Part shown: piece after piece, positions 42,519 to 52,628 of the stretch
How the letters are laid out: every line of letters starts with the position of its first letter
Numbering within the stretch: the stretch's first letter is position 1
Source of the DNA: Paenibacillus antri
GTDB taxonomy: Bacteria; Bacillota; Bacilli; Paenibacillales; YIM-B00363
Assembly: GCF_005765165.1 (NCBI RefSeq)
Contig: NZ_VCIW01000003.1
Span: 372,001-436,000 of the forward strand
Length of the DNA: 64,000 nucleotides
Reading direction: 5' to 3'
Translations under genes and position numbers: made by a program
The notes under the pieces: generated by a model
Seen by the model: only the letters and a program-made list of their open reading frames with translations
Databases searched by the model: none
Told to the model about the DNA's origin: nothing

Positions 42519-45500
42519 ATGCGGAAACAGATCAGCCTAGTCACGGTCGCCGCGATGCTTCTTTCGCTCCTAAGCGGCATGCCCGCGCCTGCGTCCTACG
42601 CCGCGGACGCGGCCGTCTACGTAGACGCGGAGCGCGGCAGCGACGCGAACGCCGGAACCGAGGCGGCGCCGGTCAAGACGTTAGCGAAGGCGAGAGACCT
42701 CGTGCGCACGATGAACGACGATATGACGTCGGACCTCTATGTGTATTTGAGAGGCGGCGATTACGGGTTCGACGCGACGGTCGTCTTCGACGAACGGGAT
42801 TCCGGCACGAACGGGTTCGACGTCGTCTATGCGAGCTACCCGGGGGAGAAAGCCGTGCTTCATGCGGGCGAACGCGTCACCGGTTGGGAGCCGTACGAGG
42901 GAGAGATCTATAAGGCGAACGTCGGCGCGAACTGGACGTTCGAGACGTTGACGGAAGACGGCGAGATGCTGACGAAGGCGAGGCACCCGAATACGGGGTA
43001 TAGCCGCGTACACAAGTATAGCAGCGCCTCCCCGAGATCGTCGTTTTACTTCCGGGACGGCGATATTCCGCCGATCGCGAATCTGGCCGGATTGGAAATC
43101 TTCGCGATTCCGGGCGGTCCGACGGGCGAATGGAGCTGGGCCAGCTCGATTACGGACATCGTCAGCGTGAACCGCGAGACGAAGTTCGTGCAGCTTGGGA
43201 ATACCGTGGCTTACGAGATGGGCATCGGCTCGCGGTATTACGTCATGGGCAGCCTGGAGCTTCTTGACGCGCCGGGCGAGTTTTACCTGGATAAACAAGC
43301 CGGCGTACTGTACTACTGGCCGCTCGAGCTGCCGATCGAGGCGCAGACGATCGTCGCGCCGAAGATGCGCAAGCTAATCGAGCTGAAGGGCAGCAGCCCG
43401 GACAGCCGCGTCGCGAATATTACGTTCCAAGACCTGACGTTCACCGGCGGCGATCGCCGCACGCGTGACGACGCGTACGACCAAGCGCTCGTCACGATGA
43501 CGAACTCCGCGGGCATCTCGATCTTGGACAACGTGTTCGAGAATACCGGCGCGACCGGCGTATCCGCGGTCGATTGGGCGGAGTATATCCGGATCAGCGG
43601 CAACGTGTTCCGCAACATCGGCACGTCCGGCGTTCAGCTGGTTTCCGGGAACTACAAGACGCTTCAGTACAAGAACAAGTTCAACGTAGTATCGAACAAC
43701 CATATTCACGACATCGGCTTGTTAAGCGCCGGCTCGCCGGGCATCGCCCTAGCGAATTCGGGCGACAACGAAATCGTTCATAATTTGATTCATGACGGAC
43801 CTCGAAGCGCGATCGCGCTCGGCGGCTTCGCGACGAACGGCAGCAACGGGGCGATCGCGACCGGCGAAGTCGTCGACGGCGTGCGAGTCACCTTGGAAAA
43901 CCGTCACGACTTCAAGCATACGCGCAACAACCTCGTCGCGTATAACGACGTGTTCGCGCTCAACCAAAACACGCAGGACACCGGCCTCATCTATATTTGG
44001 GGCGGAGGCTTGAACAATCGGTTCGCGAACAACTACGTGCACGACAGCAATATCGAATTTTCGTTCGGGCACGGCATCTACAGCGACGACGACACGGACG
44101 GCACGATCATCGAAAACAACGTGTTGTATCGTCTGCAGTACGAGAAGACGGAAGGCAAGCTCGGCAACGCGATTTTCGCGAGAGGCGTAGGCACGAAAAT
44201 CAAAAACAACGTCATCGCGGACAACGACATTACCGACGCGGTATTCGGCTCTCAGCCGGGCGGCGCGCCGCGGGAGCAGTTCGAAATCGAACGCAACGTC
44301 GTGTTGAATCGCGGCACGTCCGGAAAGTACGTCTATTCGTTCTCGGATTGGACGGACGCCGCGGTAAAGTCGGCGTCGAACAATCTGTATTTCAACGAAA
44401 GCGGAGAGTACATGGTGAACGGCGTACCTCCGGGCAATATGCCGCTGCTCGATTGGCAGCAGCTGCAAAACAATAAGTTCGATCAATCGACGATTCATGA
44501 AGATCCGTTGCTGCGGAATGCGGTAAAGGAGGATTTCCGGTTCCGGTATCAATCGCCCGCTTACGGTCTTGGGATCGAGAACGTCGACCTGTCGAACGTC
44601 GGTTTGACGTCCGATTTCAAATACGCGGTACCGGGCGATCCGCTCGGCAGCGTATTCGTGAAAGGCGAGCAAGGCGAGGTCGCGGCCGTCGAGCTGACGG
44701 AAGGCGCGAGCTCGGCGCTGCAAGTCGCCGCACGTACCGAGAAGGGCTTCGTTCTTGATTTGTCGGGCGCGCAAGTCTCGTTTCAAAGCTCGAACGAGTC
44801 GGTCGCGACCGTCGACGCGGACGGCGTCGTAACGGCCGTCGGCTCCGGTCTTGCCGTCGTCACGGCAAGCGTGACGGCGGGCGGCGCGACCGAGAGCTCC
44901 GACATCGACGTCGCGGTGGGCGACGAGCTGACCGGTCTGGAGCTGTCTGCCGTTCGCACAGGACTTTTGGTCGGCCAGCAGGTTTCGCTGTCGGCCGTCG
45001 GCACGACCGCGTTCGGGGGGCGCCTCGTTCCGAACGTCGCGTATGCCAGCTCCGACGAATCGGTGGCGACGGTGGACGCGAACGGTCGAGTTACGGCCGT
45101 CGGACTCGGCGCCGCGACGATTACCGCATCGGCGAACGGCGCAGACGCGGCGATCGGAATTTCCGTGAGCGCGGCGATTCTGAACTCGATCGCCTTCGCG
45201 GCGGCGGTCGCGTCGCCTGCGGCGGGAACGGAAACGGCCCTGTCCGCGACCGGGAAGCTGACGGACGGGAGCGATGCGGATTTATCGAATGCATCGATCG
45301 TGTACGCCGTCGACAATCCGTCGATCGCGTCCGTGTCGCAGGACGGCGTCTTGTCCGCGCTGACGACCGGTCGCGTACAGGTAAGCGTGCGGGTGACGCT
45401 CGGCGGCGTGACGAAAATCGCTACGCGAAGCATATTCGTAAGAGAAAGCGGATCCGAACCGGGCGGGGGCTACGGCGGCGTTCCGGGTTGGGACGTCCTG

Positions 45501-48185
45501 ATGTACGGCGACGCGGAAGGCTCCGCGTCGGCGCAGGGCGACAACTTCGTGCTCTCGACCGAAGGCGGACGAATTTCCGGCATCGCGGACGAGATCGCCC
45601 TGCTGTCCCAGACGGCGGGCGCCGAGCATCATCGATCGACGGTTACGCTGCAAGCGAGAATCGAGCGGATCGACAGCGCGGACCCGAACGCGATCGTCGG
45701 CATAACGTTCCGAAAGAACGACACGTCTTACGCCAAGAACGCCTTAGCGGGCTTGAACGGGAAAGGCGAGCTCGTCCTGAATACGCGGAATAACGCATCG
45801 CTGCCGGGAACGCGGACGTTAGATCACGCGTCGGAGACGCTGGCGCTGCCTGCGGATCTGAAGCTGGTGAAGACGGGGAACACGGTGACCGCATATTACG
45901 GCAGACAGCCGGAAGGCTACGACACCGAGCTCGGTACGGCGGAAGTCGAGTTCGCCGGCGACTTCGTGCTCGGACTCGTCGCGTTGTCGCCGGCGGGGGA
46001 AGCGGTGACGGCGGAATTTTCCAACGTTGCGGTTACGATCTCCGAGTCGGACGCCGCGGTCGAGAGCCTCTCCCTCGACAACGACGAGTATTCGCTCGTC
46101 GTCGACGACACGCATCGGACGATCGTCACCGCGAGGTTCGATGACGGCGCGATCGCGAACGTAACGACGCAAGCGACGTTCGCGACGTCGAACGCGACGG
46201 TCGCGACCGTCGGCGCGGACGGCAAGGTGAGAGGCGTCTCTCGCGGCGTCGCCGAAATTACGGCGAGCTATCGAGGGAAGACGGCGAAGGCCGTCGTCAC
46301 GGTGCGCGAGGCGATGCCGCCGGAGGATACGATCGTAGGCATCGCGCTCGATGCGGCGTCGTACGCGCTCGCCTCCGGTTCGACGCATCGGACGCGCGTG
46401 ACGGCGACGTTCGACCATCCGAGTCTCGAGAAGTACGAAGCGGAGCTGGCGGCGCTGTCCGGTGGAGCGATCGTGTCCTCGAACAGCGACATTCCGGCGT
46501 CCGGCGGCGGGTTCGCGGACGGCTATTGGGCGGTCGGCGCGAGCGCGACGTGGACCGTGGAGGCGCCCGCGGGCGCGCAGGATCTCGCGATCCGTTATGC
46601 GAACGCGGGAGGTCCTCGGACGGTGAGCCTATACGCGAATGGCGCGAAGGTTAAGCAGGTGGAGCTTGCGAAGGTGGCGGACAGCTGGAGTCAGTGGAGT
46701 ACCAAGACGGAATCGGTCACGCTGCTGGAAGGCGTCAATACGATCGCGCTCGCGTACGATGAGGGCGACACCGGCAACGTCAACTTCGATTATATCGGAC
46801 TGACGAGAGACGCAACGGTTCTCGACGTTACGGAGGATGCTTCGTACGCGACATCCAACGCCTCCGTTGCGACGGTCGACGAGACAGGACTCGTAACGGC
46901 GAGATTCGCCGGGCAAGCCGATATAACGGTGTCGTATCTGGGGCATTCCGCAACGGCGAAGGTGACCGTACCGGGATCCGACGAAGGCTCTGGCGCGCCG
47001 AGCGATCCGCCGGCGGACGGCGCCGTGACGGTGGAGCCGGGCAAGGTGACGATCGAATCGTCCGTCGACGAGAACGGAACAGCGGCGGCCGCTGTAAGCG
47101 TCCAGCAACTGAAGGACGCCATGGCCTCCGAAACCGGGAACCTCGTCGTCGCGGTGAAGCCGGCGGGCGGCGCGACGCGAGTGGAGGTCAGCCTTCCGGC
47201 GCAGGCGTTGATCGAAACGATGCAAGGCAAGAAGACGGCGGTCCAAGTAGACACCGGAATGGGCTCGGTAACGATTTCGATCGACGAGTTGGCGCGGCAT
47301 CTGGACGAGGGCTCGGCGGACGTATCGTTGTCCGTGTCGAAAGTCGATCCGGCGACCCTCCCGGACAACGTGAGAGCGGCGGTCGGCGCGAACGCCGTGC
47401 TCGACTTGAGCTTAAGCGTCGACGGGAAGGCGATCACGGACTTCGCGGGTCGGAACAACGTCGAGGTCACGTTCCCGTACGAATTGGCGCCCGGACAGAA
47501 GCCGAACCAAGTCGTCGTTTATTACATCGATAACGACGGGAAGCTGGAGACGGTGCGCAACGGGAAGTACGACGCGGCGACAGGCACGGTAACCTTCCGC
47601 CCGAAACACTTCAGCATGTACGCGGCCGCCGCGAACGCGATATCGTTCGTCGATACGTCGGAGACGGCATGGGCGACGGAAGCGATCGAGTCGCTTGCGG
47701 CGCGAGGCATCGTGCAGGGCGTAGGCGAAGGCGCATTCCGACCGGCGCGCGAAGTGACGCGCGCCGAGTTCGCGCACATGCTCGTCGGGGCGCTTGACGT
47801 CGGCGCCGTCGAGATCGACGAATCCCGGTTTACGGACGTTACGGCGGGCGATTGGTACGCCGAGTCCGTAACCGTCGCGGAGACGCTCGGGATCGTGAAC
47901 GGCAGGCCGAACGGCGCCTTCGGAGCCGACGACGCGATTACGCGCGAGGAGATGGCCGTCATGATCGATCGGGCGGCGAAGCTTCTGGCCGCGGCGCTGC
48001 CGACTGGCCCGAAGAAGACGTTCGCCGACGAACGCGACATGTCCGCGTTCGCGGCGGAAGCGATCGGCCGAATGCAGCAAGCGGGCTTGATTCAAGGAAT
48101 GGGCGACGGTTCGTTCGCGCCGAAGGCGACGGCGACCCGCGCGCAGACCGCGAATATCGTATACGCTCTATTTAAGCTTCTGTAA
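42519..48185 (+). CDS. Giant SLH-anchored beta-helix surface protein
   Basis: Protein of 1888 residues, exported (signal peptide about 1-28). Residues 33-707: right-handed parallel beta-helix region opening YVDAERGSDANAGTEAAP and rich in N.(I/V).(N/D)N rungs, as in polysaccharide lyases and GH110-like glycosidases. Then Big_2 Ig-like domains (about 715-977), a LamG-like domain (988-1180), another Big_2, and a fifth Big_2 split by a CBM6/35-like domain (about 1290-1445). A wall-protein linker domain (about 1497-1705) and three SLH motifs (1709-1887; AWATEAIESLAARGIVQG, DWYAESVTVAETLGIV) end the protein. SLH binds pyruvylated wall polymer. Probably a cell-surface polysaccharide-degrading or binding enzyme. 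AAGGAGGGG precedes ATG 42519. Confidence 0.92.
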   Translation: MRKQISLVTVAAMLLSLLSGMPAPASYAADAAVYVDAERGSDANAGTEAAPVKTLAKARDLVRTMNDDMTSDLYVYLRGGDYGFDATVVFDERDSGTNGFDVVYASYPGEKAVLHAGERVTGWEPYEGEIYKANVGANWTFETLTEDGEMLTKARHPNTGYSRVHKYSSASPRSSFYFRDGDIPPIANLAGLEIFAIPGGPTGEWSWASSITDIVSVNRETKFVQLGNTVAYEMGIGSRYYVMGSLELLDAPGEFYLDKQAGVLYYWPLELPIEAQTIVAPKMRKLIELKGSSPDSRVANITFQDLTFTGGDRRTRDDAYDQALVTMTNSAGISILDNVFENTGATGVSAVDWAEYIRISGNVFRNIGTSGVQLVSGNYKTLQYKNKFNVVSNNHIHDIGLLSAGSPGIALANSGDNEIVHNLIHDGPRSAIALGGFATNGSNGAIATGEVVDGVRVTLENRHDFKHTRNNLVAYNDVFALNQNTQDTGLIYIWGGGLNNRFANNYVHDSNIEFSFGHGIYSDDDTDGTIIENNVLYRLQYEKTEGKLGNAIFARGVGTKIKNNVIADNDITDAVFGSQPGGAPREQFEIERNVVLNRGTSGKYVYSFSDWTDAAVKSASNNLYFNESGEYMVNGVPPGNMPLLDWQQLQNNKFDQSTIHEDPLLRNAVKEDFRFRYQSPAYGLGIENVDLSNVGLTSDFKYAVPGDPLGSVFVKGEQGEVAAVELTEGASSALQVAARTEKGFVLDLSGAQVSFQSSNESVATVDADGVVTAVGSGLAVVTASVTAGGATESSDIDVAVGDELTGLELSAVRTGLLVGQQVSLSAVGTTAFGGRLVPNVAYASSDESVATVDANGRVTAVGLGAATITASANGADAAIGISVSAAILNSIAFAAAVASPAAGTETALSATGKLTDGSDADLSNASIVYAVDNPSIASVSQDGVLSALTTGRVQVSVRVTLGGVTKIATRSIFVRESGSEPGGGYGGVPGWDVLMYGDAEGSASAQGDNFVLSTEGGRISGIADEIALLSQTAGAEHHRSTVTLQARIERIDSADPNAIVGITFRKNDTSYAKNALAGLNGKGELVLNTRNNASLPGTRTLDHASETLALPADLKLVKTGNTVTAYYGRQPEGYDTELGTAEVEFAGDFVLGLVALSPAGEAVTAEFSNVAVTISESDAAVESLSLDNDEYSLVVDDTHRTIVTARFDDGAIANVTTQATFATSNATVATVGADGKVRGVSRGVAEITASYRGKTAKAVVTVREAMPPEDTIVGIALDAASYALASGSTHRTRVTATFDHPSLEKYEAELAALSGGAIVSSNSDIPASGGGFADGYWAVGASATWTVEAPAGAQDLAIRYANAGGPRTVSLYANGAKVKQVELAKVADSWSQWSTKTESVTLLEGVNTIALAYDEGDTGNVNFDYIGLTRDATVLDVTEDASYATSNASVATVDETGLVTARFAGQADITVSYLGHSATAKVTVPGSDEGSGAPSDPPADGAVTVEPGKVTIESSVDENGTAAAAVSVQQLKDAMASETGNLVVAVKPAGGATRVEVSLPAQALIETMQGKKTAVQVDTGMGSVTISIDELARHLDEGSADVSLSVSKVDPATLPDNVRAAVGANAVLDLSLSVDGKAITDFAGRNNVEVTFPYELAPGQKPNQVVVYYIDNDGKLETVRNGKYDAATGTVTFRPKHFSMYAAAANAISFVDTSETAWATEAIESLAARGIVQGVGEGAFRPAREVTRAEFAHMLVGALDVGAVEIDESRFTDVTAGDWYAESVTVAETLGIVNGRPNGAFGADDAITREEMAVMIDRAAKLLAAALPTGPKKTFADERDMSAFAAEAIGRMQQAGLIQGMGDGSFAPKATATRAQTANIVYALFKLL

Positions 48186-48195
48186 ACAACTTGAG

Positions 48196-48226
48196 GAGCC
48201 GTCCCTAGGTGAAGAGGGGCGGCTTC
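48196..48226 (+). terminator. Possible terminator of the surface-protein operon
   Basis: Hairpin GAGCCGTCCCT / AGGGGCGGCTTC with one wobble or mismatch and an 8-base loop, but only a weak T tract (CTTCTTG). It lies between two convergent genes and may serve both. Confidence 0.45.
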
Positions 48227-48233
48227 TTGCCGT

Positions 48234-49127
48234 CTATTCGACTTGCGAACCGTGAAGCCGGCGGTAATGCCTCGGCGACATGCCGGTATGCTTGCGGAAG
48301 ACGCGATTGAAGAAGCTGACGTCTTGAAATCCGGCGCTGTACGCCACGTAGACGATCTTCGTATCGGACGTTCGCAGCATGTCGCACGCATGGCGAATTT
48401 GCAAGGAATGCTTATAGTCGAGGAAGCTCATCCCCGTCGCCTTCTTGAACTTCGCGGTGAACGACGACACGCTCATGCCGCACGTCGCGCTCAGCTGGGC
48501 CAGCGTTAACGGCTGACGATAGTGCTCCCGCACGAAATGTACGATCGACCGCATCCATTCGTCTTTGCCGAGGGACGACTCGTCGGCGCTCCCGTTTTCC
48601 TCGTAGAACCGGTTTAACAAGACGAGACACTCGATCCATCTCGACTTCAGGATGAGACGATAGCCGCTCGCCTGCGACTCGAACTCCTCGCTCATCTTGG
48701 ACAGATGCGTCTCGATCGCCGTGCGTTGACCGGGCAGCAGCGAGACGTGAGGAATGAAGGACGCGCTCTTCCGCAGGAACGGAGCCAAGTAGAAGGAGTT
48801 CACGATCGCAGGCATGCGCAAGAGGTCGTCGAATTCCCGCTGAAGGAACTCTTTCTTGAATAACACGTTATAGACGATCGTATCCTCGGCATCCGAGCCG
48901 GTGTAGCTGTGATACGTTTCCGGTTCGAGCACGAACACGTCGCCCGTAGACAGCAAGTAGCGTTGATTGGCGATGTCGTGCGTCGCGCCGCCATGGGCCA
49001 CGTAGACGAATTCCAAAAAATCATGCGTATGCGTCGGGACGACTTCGCCCCGGCGTATCGTATATTTCTGGATGAAAAAGGGGAACGAAGCGTCCGGGAA
49101 AAAGGCCGCCCCTCTCAAAACGTTCAC
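48234..49127 (-). CDS. AraC-family regulator with cupin-type sensor domain
   Basis: Regulator of 297 residues. The N-terminal cupin-like domain (about 20-110) has THTHDFLEFVYV and GDVFVLEPETYHSY, the sugar-sensing type. The C-terminal double HTH (about 190-290) has LTLAQLSATCGMSVSSFTAKFKK and the family signature ending RVFRKHTGMSPRHYRR. GTG 49127 lies 7 bases after AGGAGGG. It is divergent from the YesM-type kinase gene, which it may co-regulate. It resembles the AraC protein at 60298 over its full length. Confidence 0.93.
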   Translation of the reverse strand: MNVLRGAAFFPDASFPFFIQKYTIRRGEVVPTHTHDFLEFVYVAHGGATHDIANQRYLLSTGDVFVLEPETYHSYTGSDAEDTIVYNVLFKKEFLQREFDDLLRMPAIVNSFYLAPFLRKSASFIPHVSLLPGQRTAIETHLSKMSEEFESQASGYRLILKSRWIECLVLLNRFYEENGSADESSLGKDEWMRSIVHFVREHYRQPLTLAQLSATCGMSVSSFTAKFKKATGMSFLDYKHSLQIRHACDMLRTSDTKIVYVAYSAGFQDVSFFNRVFRKHTGMSPRHYRRLHGSQVE

Positions 49128-49191
49128 GCGCGTTCCCTCCTAGTTCTAGTTTCCTATGCGGGAAGATTCTTCTCCTAAGTATATTCGCTTC

Positions 49192-49200
49192 TGCTATATT
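49192..49200 (+). promoter_or_regulatory. Extended -10 promoter of the kinase operon
   Basis: TGCTATATT fits the extended -10 pattern, 32 bases before ATG 49232, in the 104-base divergent region with the AraC gene. No -35 is evident, which fits an activator-dependent promoter. Confidence 0.45.
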
Positions 49201-49231
49201 GTAAATATTCTGAATACAGGATTCGAAGGAG

Positions 49232-51001
49232 ATGAGGGCAACGAAGCCGTTCGGTCCATCGCCGCAGCACTCTATTTTTTACAAGATCGTGTTGACGTTC
49301 CTCTGCTTGCTCCTCCCGTTATGCGGATTGAACTTATTCATGAACGATTCCGGAGCCGGCATCGTCCGATCCGAAATCGTCCATTCGATGGACGGCAAGG
49401 TAGAGCTGTACGTCGACTTGATCGAATCCGACTTCGACCGAGTCATACGGCTTGTCCAGACGTACGTCAACGACGACGATCTGCTCATGCTCAGCTCCGC
49501 CGCGTCCGTCATGTCGGACGTGGAACGAACGAAGGCGATCTTATCGCTGAAGCGGAAGATCGATCTCGTCAAGGCGTCCAGTCGTTTCGTGGAAAATGCA
49601 AGCGCCTTCATCCCGATGCTGGACCGCACGGTCACCTCGAACGACAACTCGATCGCTACCTTCGACGAAGCGCGGTTCGAAGCGTTGTCCGCGACGACGA
49701 ACCGGTACGACGCTCCGTTCCTGCGCTATGACGATAACTTGTACATCAGCGTTCCGTATCCGGACCCCGCGTTGTCCGGGGGACGTCCGCCGCAGTTTTT
49801 GCTGACGGTGGAAGTGTCCGAACGGGAGCTGCGAGAGACGTTGAAGCGTTTCGCGAACAACGGGGAGAAGGCGGTATTATCTTCGAACCGGTTCGATTGG
49901 GCCGTCCGAAGCGACGAAGGGTTCGGCGCCGCCGTTCCGGCCGATTCGGACCAAGCGTCCGGCGACTCCGTCCGGCTGGACGGAGAACGTTATCTCGTCG
50001 TGTCGCAATCGTCGGATCGGCTCGATACGACGCTGACGATTTTCGCGCCGGAACGCCGGATCTTCGGTCCCTTAACGAAATACCGGACTTGGCTGCTGCT
50101 CATGTCGATCTTCTCCGTCGTCGTCATCTTGTTCTTCGCGCTCAGTCTGCATCGGATTATCGAACGGCCGCTGCGGACGCTGGTGCGTTCTTTAAGTCAG
50201 GTGGAGAAAGGCAACTTGCAGGTGGCCGTCGCGTACGAGCGCAAGGACGAGTTCGGCTTCTTGTTTACCCGGTTCAACGCGATGGTTCGTCAGCTGAACG
50301 TGCTCGTCCATGAAGTGTACGAGCAGAAGTATCTCGTCCGACTCGCGGAGCTTCGCCAGCTGCAGTCCCAGATCAACCCGCATTTCCTGTATAACAGCTT
50401 CTTTATCCTTCACCGGATGGCCACGCTGCGCGACAACGACAACATCGCCCGGTTCACGAAGTACCTGGGCGACTACTTCCGTTATATTACGAGAGACGGC
50501 GCTTCGAACGTTCCGCTCTCCGAGGAAGTAAACAATGCGCGCACGTACACCGATATTCAGGCGTTCCGATTCGGACGCCGCATTGCGGCGACGTTCGGCG
50601 ATCCGCCGAAGGAATGGGAGGGCTTTCGCGTTCCGCGGTTAATTCTGCAGCCGTTGATCGAGAACGCTTACGCGCACGGGTTGGAGAACAAGACGAAGGA
50701 TGGGCGGCTCCTCGTCGAATTTCGCGCGGCGGAGGAGACGCTGCTCGTCGTCGTCGAGGACAACGGCGAGCACTTGACCGAAGAGACGCTGCAGCAGCTA
50801 AGGCAACGGCTGACGGCGCCGGAGTCGGCGGCCGAGAGCACCGGTCTCCTGAACGTGCACCGGCGCTTGCAGATCATGTTTGGAAGGGAGAACGGCTTGA
50901 CCTTGTCGCGGGGCGCCGAAGGCGGCCTCCGCGTAGAGCTCCGCATACCGAGAGGCAGAGAAGGGGAGGATGCGTTTGTATCGTCTGTTGATCGTCGATG
51001 A
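49232..51001 (+). CDS. YesM-type sensor histidine kinase
   Basis: Membrane kinase of 589 residues. TM1 (about 18-37), a large extracellular sensor domain (38-285), TM2 (about 288-310), HAMP (311-365: RIIERPLRTLVRSLSQVEKG), a His_kinase domain with the phospho-acceptor His384 in QINPHFLYNSF, and an HATPase domain with LILQPLIENAYAHG. These are typical of Lyt/YesM kinases that control sugar uptake in Paenibacillus. ATG 49232 directly abuts GAAGGAG with no spacer, an odd start; no other in-frame start is close. The response regulator gene overlaps its end. Confidence 0.94.
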   Translation: MRATKPFGPSPQHSIFYKIVLTFLCLLLPLCGLNLFMNDSGAGIVRSEIVHSMDGKVELYVDLIESDFDRVIRLVQTYVNDDDLLMLSSAASVMSDVERTKAILSLKRKIDLVKASSRFVENASAFIPMLDRTVTSNDNSIATFDEARFEALSATTNRYDAPFLRYDDNLYISVPYPDPALSGGRPPQFLLTVEVSERELRETLKRFANNGEKAVLSSNRFDWAVRSDEGFGAAVPADSDQASGDSVRLDGERYLVVSQSSDRLDTTLTIFAPERRIFGPLTKYRTWLLLMSIFSVVVILFFALSLHRIIERPLRTLVRSLSQVEKGNLQVAVAYERKDEFGFLFTRFNAMVRQLNVLVHEVYEQKYLVRLAELRQLQSQINPHFLYNSFFILHRMATLRDNDNIARFTKYLGDYFRYITRDGASNVPLSEEVNNARTYTDIQAFRFGRRIAATFGDPPKEWEGFRVPRLILQPLIENAYAHGLENKTKDGRLLVEFRAAEETLLVVVEDNGEHLTEETLQQLRQRLTAPESAAESTGLLNVHRRLQIMFGRENGLTLSRGAEGGLRVELRIPRGREGEDAFVSSVDRR

Positions 51002-52628
51002 CGAACCGTATACGGTCGACGGCTTGTACGAATTCTTGCAGGAAGCGGACTTGCCCGAAATCGAAATGTACAAGGCTTATTCGGCGGAAGAAGCGCTGCA
51101 GAGGCTCGATCGAGCGAAGTTCGATCTCGTAATCAGCGACATCCGAATGCCGGGCATGAACGGGCTGCAGCTGCAGAAGAAGATTAAGGCCAGGTGGCCG
51201 GCATGCAGAGTGATCTTCCTTACGGGCATCAACGACGCCGACTACGTGCGCGAAGCGCTGCGCGAGGGCAGCGCCGATTATTTGTTGAAGACGGAAGGGG
51301 ACGAGCCGATTCTCGCCGCGATTCGGAAGGCGATCGGCGAACTGGAGCGGGAGCTGATGAACGAGCGGGTGCTGACCATGGCGGAAGCTCGGCTCCGCGA
51401 GGCGCTTCCGGCGCTGCGCAACGACTGGTTCCGGCGGCTGCTGCAGTATGGCATCGAGGAGAACGGATTATCTCAGACGAAGCTGGACGAGCTGGAATGT
51501 CCGCTCCAGGCGAAGTTACCTGTCCTGCTCATCGTCGGACGCGTCGACCGGTGGCCTACCGTCCTGTCGGCGACGGATCGGTCGCTCTTGATGTACGCGA
51601 TCGAGAACGTCGTCCAGGAGCACTTCGAACCGATCGCGTCGCAGTGGATCGCCGTCGACGAAAGTTATTTCACGCTGCTGGCGCAGCCCCGGACGCGCGT
51701 GGAGTCGGAAGAGGGGGGCCTGGACGGTCCGGACGATTCGCCCCGGTGGGAACGAGCGGTTCGATTCGCGCAGGGCGCGTTGGACACGGTGCAAACCGCC
51801 TGCGCACGGCTGCTCAAGCTGTCGGTTTCCGTTGTCTGCGGAAGGGAGCCGATCGATTGGGTGGACCTGACGGAGAGAAGCTCGTCGATGCGCAACGCGT
51901 TGGTCGTCGGCGTCGGGGACGGCAACAGCATGATGCTCCTGAACGGCGGCAGCGCGGGCGAGCGCGCGACGCGCGAACGAGACGAGGCGGCGGCCGCCCG
52001 TCGGAAGGAACGATTCGGGAACGCGCTGGAAAACGGAGATTCGATCGCGGCGCGCGAGGCGTTGGAGGACTGGTTCCAAGGCGCGGAGACGTATCCCTTG
52101 TACGTGGAGGCGTATTATGCGGCGGCGAATCGGCTGCTGCGCCTCGCGAACCGGTGGGGCGTCTCGGAAAGGCCGGGGGCGGGGTTTCGGCTGGAAGAGC
52201 TGATGAACATCCGGGCGCATCCCTCCCGCGAGGAGGCGATCCTCTTCCTGCAGGAGACGGCCGACCGGCTCATCCGCGACAAGCGCGCGACGCAGCAGGA
52301 CCGCGCGCACTGCATCGTCGACAAAGTCAATCGCATCATTCGGGAGCGCATGCAGGAGGACGTCTCGTTGACGGCGCTCGCCGACGCGGTTTATTTGAAT
52401 CCGACGTATTTGTCGATGCTGTACAAGCAAGTGACGGGAGCGAACATCTCGGAAATTATCGTTCAGCTGCGGTTGGAGCGGGCGAAGGAGCTGCTGGCGG
52501 ATTCCCGCTACAAGATTCATGAGGTGGCCGCCGCGATCGGCTTCGACAACGCCGGATATTTCGCCCGTTTCTTCCGCAAGCACGCGGGCGTCGGACCGCA
52601 GGAATATCGAAATCAGTCGAGCGTATAA
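50976..52628 (+). CDS. YesN-type response regulator with AraC output
   Basis: Regulator of 550 residues. The receiver domain opens MYRLLIVDDEPY with acidic pocket Asp8-Asp9 and phospho-acceptor Asp55 in ISDIRMPGMNG. A long helical central region (about 140-430) follows, then an AraC double HTH (about 445-548: VSLTALADAVYLNPTYLSML in pattern, GFDNAGYFARFFRKHAGVGPQEYR). The start is TTG 50976: it is 6 bases after AAGGGGAGG and gives the family's usual start MYRLL; ATG 50970 abuts the ribosome site. It overlaps the kinase gene by 26 bases. It probably activates the transporter genes downstream. Confidence 0.94.
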   Translation: MYRLLIVDDEPYTVDGLYEFLQEADLPEIEMYKAYSAEEALQRLDRAKFDLVISDIRMPGMNGLQLQKKIKARWPACRVIFLTGINDADYVREALREGSADYLLKTEGDEPILAAIRKAIGELERELMNERVLTMAEARLREALPALRNDWFRRLLQYGIEENGLSQTKLDELECPLQAKLPVLLIVGRVDRWPTVLSATDRSLLMYAIENVVQEHFEPIASQWIAVDESYFTLLAQPRTRVESEEGGLDGPDDSPRWERAVRFAQGALDTVQTACARLLKLSVSVVCGREPIDWVDLTERSSSMRNALVVGVGDGNSMMLLNGGSAGERATRERDEAAAARRKERFGNALENGDSIAAREALEDWFQGAETYPLYVEAYYAAANRLLRLANRWGVSERPGAGFRLEELMNIRAHPSREEAILFLQETADRLIRDKRATQQDRAHCIVDKVNRIIRERMQEDVSLTALADAVYLNPTYLSMLYKQVTGANISEIIVQLRLERAKELLADSRYKIHEVAAAIGFDNAGYFARFFRKHAGVGPQEYRNQSSV

